In this document: positions 20,386 through 31,792 of the stretch, one piece after another
How positions within the stretch are numbered: position 1 is the first letter of the stretch
How the letters are laid out: every line of letters starts with the position of its first letter
Source of the DNA: Adiantum capillus-veneris
Taxonomy: Eukaryota; Streptophyta; Polypodiopsida; Polypodiales; Pteridaceae
Direction: 5' to 3'
Assembly (NCBI GenBank): GCA_014529385.2
Contig: CM043957.1
Span: 69,641,503 to 69,705,502, forward strand
DNA length: 64,000 nt
Made by a program: the position numbers and the translations under genes
The notes under the pieces: model-generated
What the model was told of the DNA's origin: nothing
Seen by the model: the letters and a program-made list of their open reading frames with translations, nothing else
The model's database searches: none

Positions 20386-23361
20386 GAGATACTAAATGAG
20401 GTAGCTGGTCATGAGAAGTACACTGTGTGCGATGGTTACTCAGGTTACTTTCAAATAGGGATTGCACTGGAGGATCAATTGAAAACAACCTTTATCACTC
20501 CTTGGGGTTGTTATGCTTTTAGAGTCATGCCATTTGGTCTGACAAATGCTCCTGCAACATTCCAACGTTTCATGAATATGGTGTTTCAAGCATTCTTTGG
20601 AAAGTCAATTAGGGTGTTCATTGATGATTTCTGTATTTATAGCTCAAAATCATTGCATCTACAAAGGGTAGAAGAAGGTTTAAAGAAGCTCTACGACATG
20701 GGAGGTCAACTCAACCCCGACAAGTGCCATATAGGTGAGGATGAAGTAATCTTGCTTGGTCATAAAGTTTCTTACAAAGGCATTGAAGTGGATCCTTCGA
20801 AGGCAAAGGCTCTTATTGAGCTACCATCACCCAAGAGTCTTAAGGAGGTCATCTCATTCATTCAAAAGGTGAAGTATATGTCACGCTTCATTCACTTAGC
20901 CTCGGAGTTACTTCACCCTTTGCAAAAGTTGACACAACAAGTAGAATTTGCATGGTCTGATGAGCTTGAAGAGTACTTTTGTAACATTAAAGTCATTTTG
21001 TCAGAGCTACCAACACTCATGCCTCCTTGTTGGGAGTACACATTCTTTGTTAGCTCTAGTGCTGGGAAAGAAACAATTGGTGCTGTGTTGCTACAACAAG
21101 ATCCCCACAGTACAAGGATGCGACCCATCTACTTTGCTAGTAGGGTCATGAATGCTTTGGAGAGAGACTACACAGAAGCAGAACTCATGATGCTTTCTCT
21201 CATGTTTGCGGTGAGAAAGTTTAGATCCTACCTGCTACCAAAACCTTTTGTAATTCTCACTGCAGAAAATTTGTTCCCTTGGGTGTCATCTCAAATGAAT
21301 CTTAGTACTAGGATCTCAAAGTGGATTATGGAGTTGCAAGAGTTTCAATACTCTTTCAAGGTAGAAGATAGTGTGCGTGCACAATTGGCGTGGATTCTCA
21401 CTTATAGGGTGCACGAAAAGGAGATTAAGGTGCCTGAAGTAAAGACCCTACCATTGCCACCACCAAAAATTATTCCTAATGCTTTTACCTTGTTCTTTGA
21501 TGGAGCTTTTCGTCGAGCCACAGGAAAAGCAGGGGGAGGGCTAGTGTTGCTCAACCCAAGTGGAGAGGTGGTCATGAAAGAGAAGGTCAATCTACCAGGT
21601 TCAACTAGCAACAATGAAGCAGAATACGACACACTACTTCATGGTTTGAAGATGTGCATTGGCCAAGGGATAAAACGTCTCATGGTAAAGGGAGATGCAC
21701 TTCTCATTGTTAAACAGATTTTAGGCATTTGGGCATGCAAGAATGAAAGCTTAAGGACAAAAGTTCATGCCATTCGTAAGATGTTTAATCAGTTTGAAGA
21801 AGTACAACTATATCATATTCCTAGGAAACAGAATGAAGATGCTGATTTACTTGCACAACAAGCCGTTGCATGTGTAAAGAAAGAAGTGCAGGTCATCATA
21901 GTGGCGGCTGCTGTGAAGCAACCGAGGTACCAGGGATTGGAGTCATTGGCTCCCATCATTGGCTACATTTTGGAGGGTGAGTTTCCACCAGACTTCACAA
22001 AAGCTCAGAAGAGGAGACTCATGAAGAAGGCAAGCGTATATCTCTTCCTAGAAGGCTCCCTCTATCAAAGAGGGAAGGATCAAGTGTGCAGACGAGTACC
22101 AACTATCAAGGAAATTCCAGCCATTCTAAAAGGTTTGCATGAAGAGGCATGTGGTGGTCATTTTGCCCAAGAATTAACTGTGAAGAAGATTTTGCTTTCG
22201 GGGTATGTTTGGCCAAGTTTGCATGTGGATGTTCAACATTGGTGTAAAAGCTGTCACACTTGTCAGATAAATGGAAATAGAAGGTTGGTGCATGGCCCGA
22301 GGCAAATAGTGCTTGCAAATGGACCCTTTGAAAAGTGGGGCATTGATGCTATGGGTCCTCTGCCTAGGACAAAAAATGGTAAACTCTACATTCTAGTGGC
22401 TGTAGACTATATGACTAGGTGGGTGGAAGCACAAAGTGTGGCGAAGGTAAATGAGAAGACAGTGAGCAAATTCGTCTACACTCACATTTGTTGTAGATTT
22501 GGCACACCTTTGAAGATTGTTTCTGATAATGGTCCAAGGTTTAGAAAAGGATTGCTCACAGAAGTTTGTGAAGAGCTTCACATTCTACATCGTCATAGCA
22601 CACCATACTACCCACAGTCAAATGGTTTGGTGGAGAAGGCTAATGGTGTCATTGCAGGAATCATTAGAAAGATGGTGCAAAACAAGACAAAATTATGGGA
22701 TGACTTCTTGGATGGTGCCTTGTGGGCATATTGAACCACATATAGGGAAGCCACGGAGTTCACACCATTTCACTTGGTCTATGGTCAAGAGGCTTTGCAG
22801 CCTATCGAGCTCAACATTCCAACAATGCGACTTCATGGCAAAGGAGCACAAGATGATCAAGAGGCATGGATGGATCGACTTCTTACATTAGTGGAGCTTG
22901 AGTGGAAAAGAGAAGCAGCATATGAGTGCTACAAGAGGAAAGCCACACAAGCGAAAGAAACGCACGACAAGAAACTGAAGGACAAAGGCATCAAGGAAGG
23001 AGAGCTTGTGCTAAGGTATGACAATCGACTTGACAATCGTTTTGATGCCAAGTTTGAAACAAGATGGCAAGGGCCATACATAGTCAAGAAGGCTTTCAAT
23101 TCAAGTTACTATCAGCTTATGGACTTGAATGGTAAAGAGCACTCCAGGAAAGTAAACGGGTATCGCTTGAAGCCCTATTTGGGTCGCCTTCTACCAAAGG
23201 ATCTACCAAAGATCTGTCCAAAGGCCGCTGTCTTATGTAAGTATTGTTACATGAAGCATGAGTTTAACTCCAGCCAAAATTCTGAGGGGCCAAACAATGA
23301 AGATCTCGTCAAGGACTCTGAAGCACTCTCTTTGGAAAAGATGCTCTATGATGGTACATGA
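20386..23361 (+). pseudogene. Element A pol: truncated RT, two RNase H, integrase
   Basis: Homology begins abruptly at EILNEVAGHEKYTVCDGYSG, mid reverse transcriptase, so the N-terminal RT (fingers and first palm motifs) is missing. Then MPFGLTNAPATFQRFMN and the catalytic FIDDF at 20617-20631. The first RNase H-like domain (21030-21290) has lost acidic residues (SSSAGKETIGAVLLQ). The second RNase H (21480-21880) has FFDGAF, NNEAEY, KGDALL and NEDADLL, the D-E-D-D set. Integrase H2C2 at about 22137-22266, core D-D-E in GIDAMGPL, VSDNGPRF and NGLVEKANG. A TGA at 22732-22734 replaces the usual Arg after ALWAY. The frame resumes to a GPY-like domain (GPYIVKKAFNSSYYQL) ending at 23361. Confidence 0.9.
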
Positions 23362-23375
23362 ATATACCATCATCC

Positions 23376-23389
23376 AGGGGGAGGGCTAC
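23376..23389 (+). promoter_or_regulatory. Polypurine tract of element A
   Basis: AGGGGGAGGGCTAC immediately before the 3' LTR, the expected priming site for plus-strand DNA synthesis. Confidence 0.75.
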
Positions 23390-26054
23390 TGATAGCCGTT
23401 TTTTCGGCTCTTTGTAATTGCCACAGTGAGTTACCTCACCCTACCAAAATCACCCAAACACTGTGGCTATCCCTACCATTTCACTGTACATAGGCGTGCG
23501 TGAGTCACGGGACTTTTCCCATATCTTCTTAAAAACCCTCAGCTAGCTAGTCACTGGGCTAGGAAAGCCCAAAAAAAAAAAAAAAAAAAAAGAGTATATT
23601 ATGGCCTCTTTGTGTGTAAATATTTCATTGTATATATGGCCTAAATATAGGGATTTTTTATAATTATTTTGGTATTTTATTTAAATATTTCTACTTAGGT
23701 GTGTGTTTTATTAAACCTATGTACACCTTCTTTCATCCTCTTACACCATAATTATATTTTTTTGCCAATATGTACATACTCTAACCTCATATTTTTCCTT
23801 TATACAAATCACTCCCACATTTTCACCCTCACCCTCGTGAAAACAAAAAATTGATTTCTACTCATTGGTTACTTTTATTATATTATTTACTTGCATACCT
23901 TTTCCTCTTTCACCCAAAATAATTCAAGGAGGGACCATATCATATGATTCCAATATCTTTCCATATCCATAACTCCTCCATATTTTTATTATTATTTTTA
24001 CTCATTATTCTAACACCATGTGCTCATTGAGCTAAAGTCCATGAATAGTCCATACACTAGTCCCACCATGTATATATTTCTTATTTCACCAATAATCCTC
24101 CTCCATGCATGGGTCAAGGGAAACTTAAATGCTTTGTATTATAATATGACAAAGGAGGAGCTCACTCTTGGATGCATTGTACAAATTCAACAAAGGAGGG
24201 GGCCACTAAAAGACTTTTGCAGGCATAAAAAACAGGCTTTTTGGTGAGAATTTTGGCACCTATCTCCACTCTGAATTTGGAGCGGTGGTCAAAAGAGAAA
24301 ATGTAGCCCACGCCCTGAATAATCACCCCAAATTTTTTCATGATTTTTGGAGCTACCAGCTGTGAGCTATGATTTTTTTAGTGGACTCCAGTTTTCCCAT
24401 GCTATGCAGCCACACTCTCTCTTCCACTTTATCATTTTCCTCTTTCACACACACTTCTCCACTCATCATCCCCATCTCTCTCACCACTCCTCTCTGCACA
24501 CTACTCACCTTCTCCTCAACCTTGAAGAATAAGAGAAACCATGGTGAACTCATACCTCCCACACACAATTCCATTCCAAAATTGACCACCTAGTCTCATT
24601 TTTCCTCCTCCAAATTACCCATATCTATCAAAAAACCACAAAATTCAGCCTCTTCTCTTAAAAGACAGCATCATGGTGGTTGATTACTCAGCTTCAATTA
24701 CCTTGTCTCTCAAGGAAGGTCAAGAGTGGAGAAAAAATGTACCGTCAAAGCTAGTGGACCGTCAACAAGCGTCAAAATTGGCCCTACTCAAGACACTTGG
24801 AGCATCAACCTTGTAAGAAATCCACCTTTTCTTACCTCTTAAGAGTTTTTCTTCCTTATTTGTATCCTACATGGATACTCCCATTGTAAATATCCAATTC
24901 CATTTGTAAATTAATACTAACTCTACTAACACTAACCCACTATGAAAAGTCCTATCACCTCCATTTCTCTCCTCTCTCTTTCCCCACCAACTTCTTGATA
25001 ATTCCAAGCAAAAGAAATTAGATAAATTGCTGAAAATCTAACCCAACCATGGTTAGAGGAGTAACCCTAGCCTTCAAAATTGCTATAAAAGGAGGGTGTA
25101 GCTAGCATAAAAGGGGGGGAGCTATAAGCAAGAGCACTATGCTATAGCTTGAGAAGCCAAGCTCAACCTCTCTAGAAGGAGCTCTTGAGTGGAAGCTCAT
25201 TGTCTTATGCATGTGCATGTGTTGTAATAGGGGATTAGCAAGGGAAATCTATGCCATTGTAAGAGAGAGAGGGATCATTCAATTGAGAGTAGGAAATCTA
25301 TCATTTCTCCTACTAGTGTAAGCCCAACATTCGCTGAATCAAGGAGGGTGGATTTGGACTAAGCTCGGATACTTTGTCTCCCTTCCAACGTGAAGTAATG
25401 GACAACAATGATGCGTAAGTGTCTTGGTGTTTTTTTTTTTTTTTGTTAAGTTCTTGATAGCTTGTCTCTGGTGTTGTCATCAATCTAGCCATAAATCCCA
25501 CATACTGTAAGAGGGCGACAGGGTGGAGAGGACTCCCCTGGCCTTAAGACAGTGATTGGGGTGGCTTTTCTTGTGATGTGTTGTGGTGAAATTTATGCAA
25601 GCTATGTTGAACAAGTACTAATCTCACTTTGATTTGTCATGACAGATTTGTAAGAAGGTATTAATGCAACAAGCACCCCCTCCCCCTTTCTCTCTCTTTC
25701 TTAAATATATAGTTGTGTTTGCTTGATCATTACCGATACATTTCAAAGCAGCCCGAGCACTATCTATCTCTCTCTCTCTCTCTCGTGTTTTAGTGTGTGA
25801 GAGTATTCCATTGGTGTTAGGGTTAGTGTAAATTCCTTGCTTGTTTGTGGGTTGCTCTAACAATTCTCCTCTTTTGCGTCCTAGTTCGCTCTTAAACTAG
25901 GTGGTGCCCCTTGTGTAGTTGGGATTTGGCAGTGGGTTTGTTGTTTTGGTTTGTGTTGTGTTGTGCCCCAGCCCCATTGAGCAGCACGGGAGCCTTGAAG
26001 GGTGTCTAGAGGCCACTCTTCTTGTTGCCCGCCCCGGACCGCCGGACCGCCTCA
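23390..26054 (+). repeat. 3' LTR of element A
   Basis: Near-identical to 14158-16801. Differences include a longer A-run near 23570-23592, a longer T-run at 25431-25444 and an extra GGACCGCC copy just before the terminal CTCA. Followed by GTAT. Confidence 0.95.
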
Positions 26055-26329
26055 GTATTATGCTTACGACTCATGTTGAAGTGTTTCATAGCCTCCACTT
26101 CCAAGATGTGATGCTCCAGCAGACTCTAAACATGCTCTGGCTGCATCTCTTTGTTGCTAAAATCTATCAGGATTGTCTTGTGTCTCTCATGCAATCCCCG
26201 CCCACTGCTCTGCGTCCAACCATGCCAACTTTGGAGTGTCGTCGTTGTACCTGTGTCTCTCCTCTGACCGACAGTTTTTTCAATGGCTCACTTCCAGTGG
26301 ATGTATGTCATGTTTGCATATGTTTGGTC

Positions 26330-27290
26330 CATGTAGCTTATGTCCTTCACGCAAAAATCTACCATGCTCCTCGTAAACTGTCTTACTCAAATGATCAGAG
26401 CGGCGAAAGCCAAGTTGAGGACCACATTTTGGACATTTATGATTGCCCGAGTAACTCAAGCTTGAAAATTCATAAAATTAAAATATAAAAGCATTGGCAT
26501 AACCAGGAATAACATGTATGTGAGGGTTTCAAAGGCACTTACCTGAACACTCATCGAAGCCTAGACAATTGTGCATGGTCCACATGAGAATGCCTTGCAC
26601 ATGTATTTCATTGTCTGATTGGCTGGGACATATCAACCACATCGATCCCTGTCACAAGATTTGTAGCTGTTCTATCAGTGGTGCCAGATAGACATCCATG
26701 TTCTTTGCTTTGTACTTTCCTGGGACGATCACTGACAACAACAGATGGCCCTTCTTGATAGGTAGCCATGGTAGAAGATTATAATTAACCAAGCAAATAG
26801 GCCACGTGCTCCATGACAAAAAGTTCGTAATCCAAATGGGTTTACTCCATCCATTGCCATACCAAAGCAAATACATCGAGGCTCATTCTTAAATGTAGGC
26901 CAACTTTCCTATATGTGCTTCCATGCACGAGAGTCAGCAGGTACTCGCATCACATCATGTGTCGATCTAGTATTTGAGTGCCATGTCATCAAAGTGGCTA
27001 TAGACTTGCACGTGAACATGCTCTTTAATCTTGGAATGATAGGAAAGTGTCGAAGGACCTTTGAGGGATAAATTTTCCTTGTGTGTCCTCTCTATACCTG
27101 TTTGATCCACAATTGGACACTGTTCCAAATTTGCATACTCATTGCAAAAAGGTATACAATCACTAGGACGTGCATGTATTTTGTGATAATCCAAGCCCAA
27201 ATTAGTAAGAATCTTTTTATCGACTGGACGGATAGGGGGAATGTGATTGCCTTCCACCCGGTAAGATTTGCTTGTTGAGCAACCTGTCAT
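26330..27290 (-). pseudogene. CACTA (En/Spm) transposase, decayed
   Basis: Read leftwards from 27290: DYHKIHARPSDCIPF, then VPADSRAWKHI and PTFKNEPRCICFGMAMDG with GVNPFGL, then (frame shifted) WSTWPICLVNYNLLPWL, KKGHLLLSVIVPGK and KNMDVYLAPLIEQLQIL. These are characteristic Transposase_21-family blocks of plant CACTA elements. A GTAAGT donor at 26542 and an acceptor at 26461 define an 82-bp intron, after which CPKCGPQLGFRRSDHLSK and VYEEHGRFLREGH continue the family pattern. Several stops and frameshifts make it non-functional. The C-terminal part is cut off by or lost around element A. Confidence 0.85.
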
Positions 27291-27299
27291 TACATGAAC

Positions 27300-28740
27300 A
27301 AGCCAATCCCTTGATCACATTATTGAACTGTAATTTTCACCTTGGCATGCTTATCTAAAAAGCTCTATGAAGAAGGTGTCACACTACCCATAGACAGACT
27401 ACAAATTAAGCATTATCAAAGCGGTACGGAGAACTGAGATTTTTGTACCATTGTAAAGCGGCATACGTGCAAGAGTTTGCATAATCTTGCCCTCTTTCCC
27501 AGGGGATTCACTCTATATACAAAACGAGACGCTACCTGCGACAAGCGGGCAATGTTGGTAAGACCCCTATATACGACTCATATTAGGGAATATGACCCCC
27601 CTTTCTACGCTTATACGACAATCAATGAAGAAAACTATCATACCCCTATCTTATATCTAAAATGTAGGTCTTGCATGATCTAGCTGAGTAAAACTAGTCA
27701 AAGAGTGTGTAGCATAGTGACTAGCAATGTACTAAGGGACCACTTCTATTGATAACTAATGTACCCTCAATGTGTCTTAGGTTGACTTTCAAACTATGTG
27801 TCCAATGAGCCTGTAATTTGGCTACTCGTCTAATTTTGACCCATCTAAATTACTCAAATATAACGTTGTGCTAGGTTCCCTATGTAAATTTGCAATTATA
27901 CAAACTCTTTAAAGCTTTCATCCCTCAACAAATGAACTATAATCACAAAAGAAGAAATTGATACAAAGCAGCGTTAGTTCTTGTATGTATCTTTGTAGCT
28001 ATTGACTCACAAGTTCGAGGGCAGACTCTTTTGGGAAGCCAAGATTTTGAAACACAAATCCTTCCTCTCATTTTTTCCTTCCCCCCCCCCCCCCCCCCCC
28101 CCAAATATGATATCCCCCTCCCTTATTTTTAAGCTTAGGAGATAAATTATTGGGGGCTTGTCCCTAACTTATACGCTTATGTGACTTGTAAAAAACCCCT
28201 CTGCCCTGCACTTACGTGGTGCGGTAAGTTTTCCATGGTGAATCCCCCAGGCCCTCTTTATCGTTGCTATCATGCTGTCAATATGGACGAGATGACTGAG
28301 GTTGGTTCGTAGTATTGCCTCGAATGTTGTCATCTTCTATGTTTTCAATGATGGATTCTATGTCAAAGAACGCGTCTAACCATCTCTACTTCTTGAAATG
28401 CCCATAAGGTATTGGTTGGGTGGACTCAGTCGATGGATGTTCGTTTGAAAATCGTCTTCTCTAGGATGAAGTTGGAGCAATATCTACTTGCGGAGGTTGA
28501 TCTACCGTCTCCGGACCATGAGATCGATAATGCAGGTCTTGTAGTTACTCTATGGGAAAGAGACCGTTACTGCATATGTGCTGGTCGCAATTTTTTTGTT
28601 TTCAAAAGATCTGATGCTTGTAATGCACACGAGGACACGCCATCGGATCGTTCATACTTTATCTACCAATGATGCAACAAATAATTAAACCACTCTTGTT
28701 ATAAGTACACACTACTAACTACATGACAATACATGACAAC
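27300..28740. other. CACTA internal sequence, no clear gene
   Basis: Includes a 22-nt C run at 28081-28102 and an unrecognised 86-codon plus-strand frame at 28412-28672. It may hold the transposase 5' region on the minus strand, but no exon could be identified with confidence. Confidence 0.45.
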
Positions 28741-29290
28741 CTCACATTTTCTAGCCATGCCGGATCCCCACACACCTCATCTAGAGGTGCATGGATATTG
28801 GGACCACAGGATAATAATCTCGTCTTTATTGGTCAATGACTATATATTAGGGTTTTTGAAGTTTGTGTGCGCTATTGAAGTCCGATTGCGTTATTTTACT
28901 TAGTTTATCAAAGTTTGTTTGCATTTTTTCTACTATTTACCGCTAGCTCTAACAACCTCGCATTCTCTAGCCATGCCCGATCACCGCACACCTGGGTCTA
29001 GAGGTGCACGGAGATTAGGACCACAAGGTAATAATATCGTCTTTATTGGACAATGACTATATATTAGGGTTTTTGAAGTTTGTGTGCATTATTGAAGTTC
29101 GATTGCGTTATTTTACTTTGTTTATCAAAGTACGTTTGTGTTTTTAAAGTACACAAGTCATTTTCCAAGTCCGTTTGTATTTTTCATACTATTTGCTGTT
29201 AGCTCCAACAACCTCATATTCTCTAGCCATGCCCGATCCCCGCACACCTTGGTCTAGAGGTGCACGAAGATTAGTACCACAGGGTAATAA
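28741..29290 (-). repeat. Three tandem copies of the dispersed hairpin repeat
   Basis: Three cores near 28741, 28965 and 29210 (period about 225-245 bp), inverse in orientation to the copies at 81-294. Shared words include CTAGCCATGCC, GGTCTAGAGGTGCA and TCGTCTTTATTGG. Between cores the spacer TATATATTAGGGTTTTTGAA is also repeated. Confidence 0.85.
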
Positions 29291-29312
29291 TCTTGTCTTA
29301 TATTCATGGATG

Positions 29313-29373
<61 letters not shown>
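29313..29373. repeat. (AC)n microsatellite
   Basis: About 30 AC dinucleotides directly after the third hairpin-repeat core. Open frames across it (Thr-His or Cys-Val) are artefacts. Confidence 0.95.
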
Positions 29374-29380
<7 letters not shown>

Positions 29381-29457
29381 CTACATGATAATGCATGTAG
29401 AGGGTTTCAAGAGCCACCTAACCCTAAGCTGCTAACCCTAAGAATGCATATGGATTG

Positions 29458-30125
29458 CACATGGCTTGCCATATTTTCTTGGTACTTTGAGTATGGCTTG
29501 CCCATTTGCCTATTGATGGCTTGGGCAATCTTATGCATTCTTGTTAGCAGAAACAACAAACGAGCAAGTCAATTTTGAATTTTATTTGCATGTTTCTATA
29601 AAATATGCATACGGACTTCAAGGACTTCAAGAATGTTTTCACCTATGGATGGTTAAGACAAGTGTACAAGCCATTTTAGAAGTCTGTTTGCATTTTAATC
29701 AATAAAAATGCAAAATGGACTTCAAAAACGACTTGTGCACCTATAATTTTTGCTTCCTGTTCTGTACATGGCTTGTCATATTTGCTTGCTACTCTGCATA
29801 TGGATTTTCCATTTTCCTATTGATGGTTTGGATAAGCCATATGCGTTCTTGTTAGCACAAACGACAAGAGAGCAATCCGTTTCTAAAGTCTGTTTGAATT
29901 TTTCCTTAAAAACGCATATAAACTTCAAGAACGTCTTTCTATCTTCCCGTTTTTGCTAACAAGAATGCATATGGTTTGCCCAAACAAAAAACAAGCAAAT
30001 GGGCAAGCCATATATAAAGTAACAAGAAAATATGGCAAGTGTGCAAGGCATTTCTGTAGTTCGTGTGCGTTTTTTCTCTAAAAAAACGTAGCCGAACTTT
30101 AGAAATGGCTTGCGCACTTGCCATT
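29458..30125. repeat. Complex inverted (foldback) repeat
   Basis: A left arm (29458-29552, with GGCTTGCCATATTTTCTTG and TATGCATTCTTGTTAGCA) is repeated inverted at 29948-30045 and again in direct orientation near 29765-29865. Smaller perfect-stem hairpins sit between, for example around 29668-29738 and 30030-30122. The segment could fold into long stem-loops if transcribed. Confidence 0.75.
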
Positions 30126-31199
30126 TCTTCTAGCCACTATGCCTACTGCTTGCCCCAAGTGCACAAGCGCTTTTTGAAGTTTTTTTGTGTTGTTTTTGAA
30201 GTTTTAAATAGCCCAACAATTAAACCTAAGTGGGTTGAAATAGCTCCAGTGCTTATCCTAAGCGGGTTGAAATAGCTCGATCGCTTACCCTATAAGCGGT
30301 TAATCTTAAGCATATTATTGAAATGGCTAAACTAATGTGACACCTAAGGTGATTTAGAGCGGCCAAATCTAAAGCCGCTAACCCTAATTAGCGGCCTAAA
30401 ACAGCTAAATTGCAAACAATTAAAACCTAAGTTGCTAACCGTAAGCAGATTGAAACAACAAATGTCGCTTTACATAAGTAGCTAACCGTATATAACCGGA
30501 TTACTAAAACTAATACAACAAAATAAGCGGATTTAAAGGGGCCAAATCAAAAACCGCTAACTTATAACCTAAACCTAAACTTGAACCACTAAACCGCTAA
30601 ACTTAAAATGGTCAAACATATGAAAATAATCAAATGTAGTCAAAACTAATCAACACTAAAACTAGCTTCATAACTTGAACATTTTTACATTGACATTCAT
30701 AACACCTACCATAAGCCACAATTTAACGTACAACATAGCTTTAAAATAAATTTGCATAAAAACTCAAAAAATTTATAAATTTAAAATGTGACTGTGTGTG
30801 CACGTAGGGTGTTTAATTATGTGTGTTTAGTGTGCATTTTTATTTACTTGCATGCATGTTCATGTGAATGTGTGTGTGTATGTGTGTATGCAACAAAAAA
30901 GAAAGCTAGAGCACTCACATGCGACCTATTTGAGCAAGAGAGAGAGTTGAAAAAACGTCCTTAAACCTGCAAATACGCACACACACATGCGCTATGTTAC
31001 ACACTCATACACTAAACTGCACAAACCTACAAGGAAACTTGAAAAGAATCTCACCTTGATGATGGGGAGTAGTCCACGAGTGAGAATCTCACCTCTGGCA
31101 AGTCGTGAGGCAGCAGATCTGTAGCAAGTGAGGAGGAGGAGGGCAAGAGAAGAAGTTAAGAAAGGAGGGAAATGCATAGGAAAGACCGATGCTTTTGTT
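30126..31199. other. No gene; short repeats
   Basis: 30200-30640 has recurrent GCGGTT/CCTAAGCGGGTTGAAATAG motifs forming a loose tandem array. The rest is AT-rich with short GTGT tracts. No coding signal. Confidence 0.5.
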
Positions 31200-31429
31200 T
31201 TTTGCAGGGTTCACCAGTATAGGTACCGGTACGGTGTCGGTATGAGCATTGGTATGCGTACTGGTACAATCATCTATATAGGCACCGATATGGCCACTGG
31301 TATGAGCACCGAAAATTCAAAAATTATTTAAAAAAACTTGATCTCCCTCTAGATTTACCTACACATATACGGACACCCGCCATTGATGCCAATAATTTGA
31401 TGTCAAAATTTAAGCGAGCTCTTGTAGTG
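31200..31429 (-). repeat. CACTA right terminus and subterminal repeats
   Basis: Holds a cluster of GGTAT/CACCG motifs (ACCGGTACGGTGTCGGTAT, ACTGGTATGAGCACCG), ending with the terminal GAGCTCTTGTAGTG, followed by the TTT duplication. Confidence 0.7.
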
Positions 31430-31792
31430 TTTGGCATCCATTTAGCATATTCAAGGCCATGATTCCTATAAGTAAATACTTACGATGCAATATGTCACTA
31501 CAAGTAAGAGTGTCTCAATGGTGAAAGAAGGATTTTAGTGTCCATCAGTAAGTGGTGGATTGTCAATGGTAGAAGTGCTAGGAAAGAGCTTTGAAAACGG
31601 CAAGGAAGATTAATGTGGAATGTGTTGCAAAATTTTCAAGTGTGAAGAATGAATAATAAAAAAATTAATTGGCATTAATCTTTAGAATAACTTTAAAATG
31701 CTTGGTGCTAACTTGACTACTAGATTGATCTCTACACTCTTAAGGTTTTTCTTTTCAAATAAGTAGCATAACAAAATCACCCTCGTTAAATT

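Larger units (their letters stand above)
14158..26054 (+). mobile_element. Element A: Tat-like Ty3/gypsy LTR retrotransposon
   Basis: LTRs of 2644 and 2665 bp start TGATAGCC and end CCGCCTCA. GTAT flanks both sides (14154-14157 and 26055-26058), so the duplication is at least 4 bp. The order is LTR, primer site, four small ORFs, gag-protease, a truncated reverse transcriptase, two RNase H domains, integrase, purine tract, LTR. Dual RNase H plus a DGG protease active site point to the Tat lineage. LTRs differ by roughly 1-2% by eye, largely homopolymer length changes, so insertion is recent, yet pol lacks the N-terminal RT and has a stop. It lies inside the CACTA element. Confidence 0.93.
12801..31429 (-). 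mobile_element. En/Spm (CACTA) DNA transposon carrying a nested LTR element
   Basis: The left end reads CACTACACACCTCGCAAAAA. The right end, on the complement, reads CACTACAAGAGCTCGCTTAA; both then continue into GACAT. The element is flanked by TTT on both sides (12798-12800 and 31430-31432), the 3-bp duplication typical of CACTA elements. Both ends carry subterminal CGGTAT/ACCGATAT motifs; the same ATATAnGCACCGATAT word occurs near 12967 and 31277. A broken CACTA transposase lies between on the minus strand (26330-27290). Removing the Tat-like element A leaves about 6.7 kb, an ordinary size. The TTT duplication alone is weak evidence; the combination is convincing. Not functional as it stands. 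Confidence 0.8.

Noticed and set aside
25919-26488. 189-codon plus-strand frame across the 3' LTR boundary
   Set aside because: It runs across the junction between element A and the CACTA element and lies antisense to the transposase exon.
28741-29290. CRISPR-like direct repeats
   Set aside because: Units of 225-245 bp in eukaryotic transposon DNA, without short uniform repeats and unique spacers.
29175-29578. Thr-His and Cys-Val frames
   Set aside because: Artefacts of the (AC)n microsatellite.
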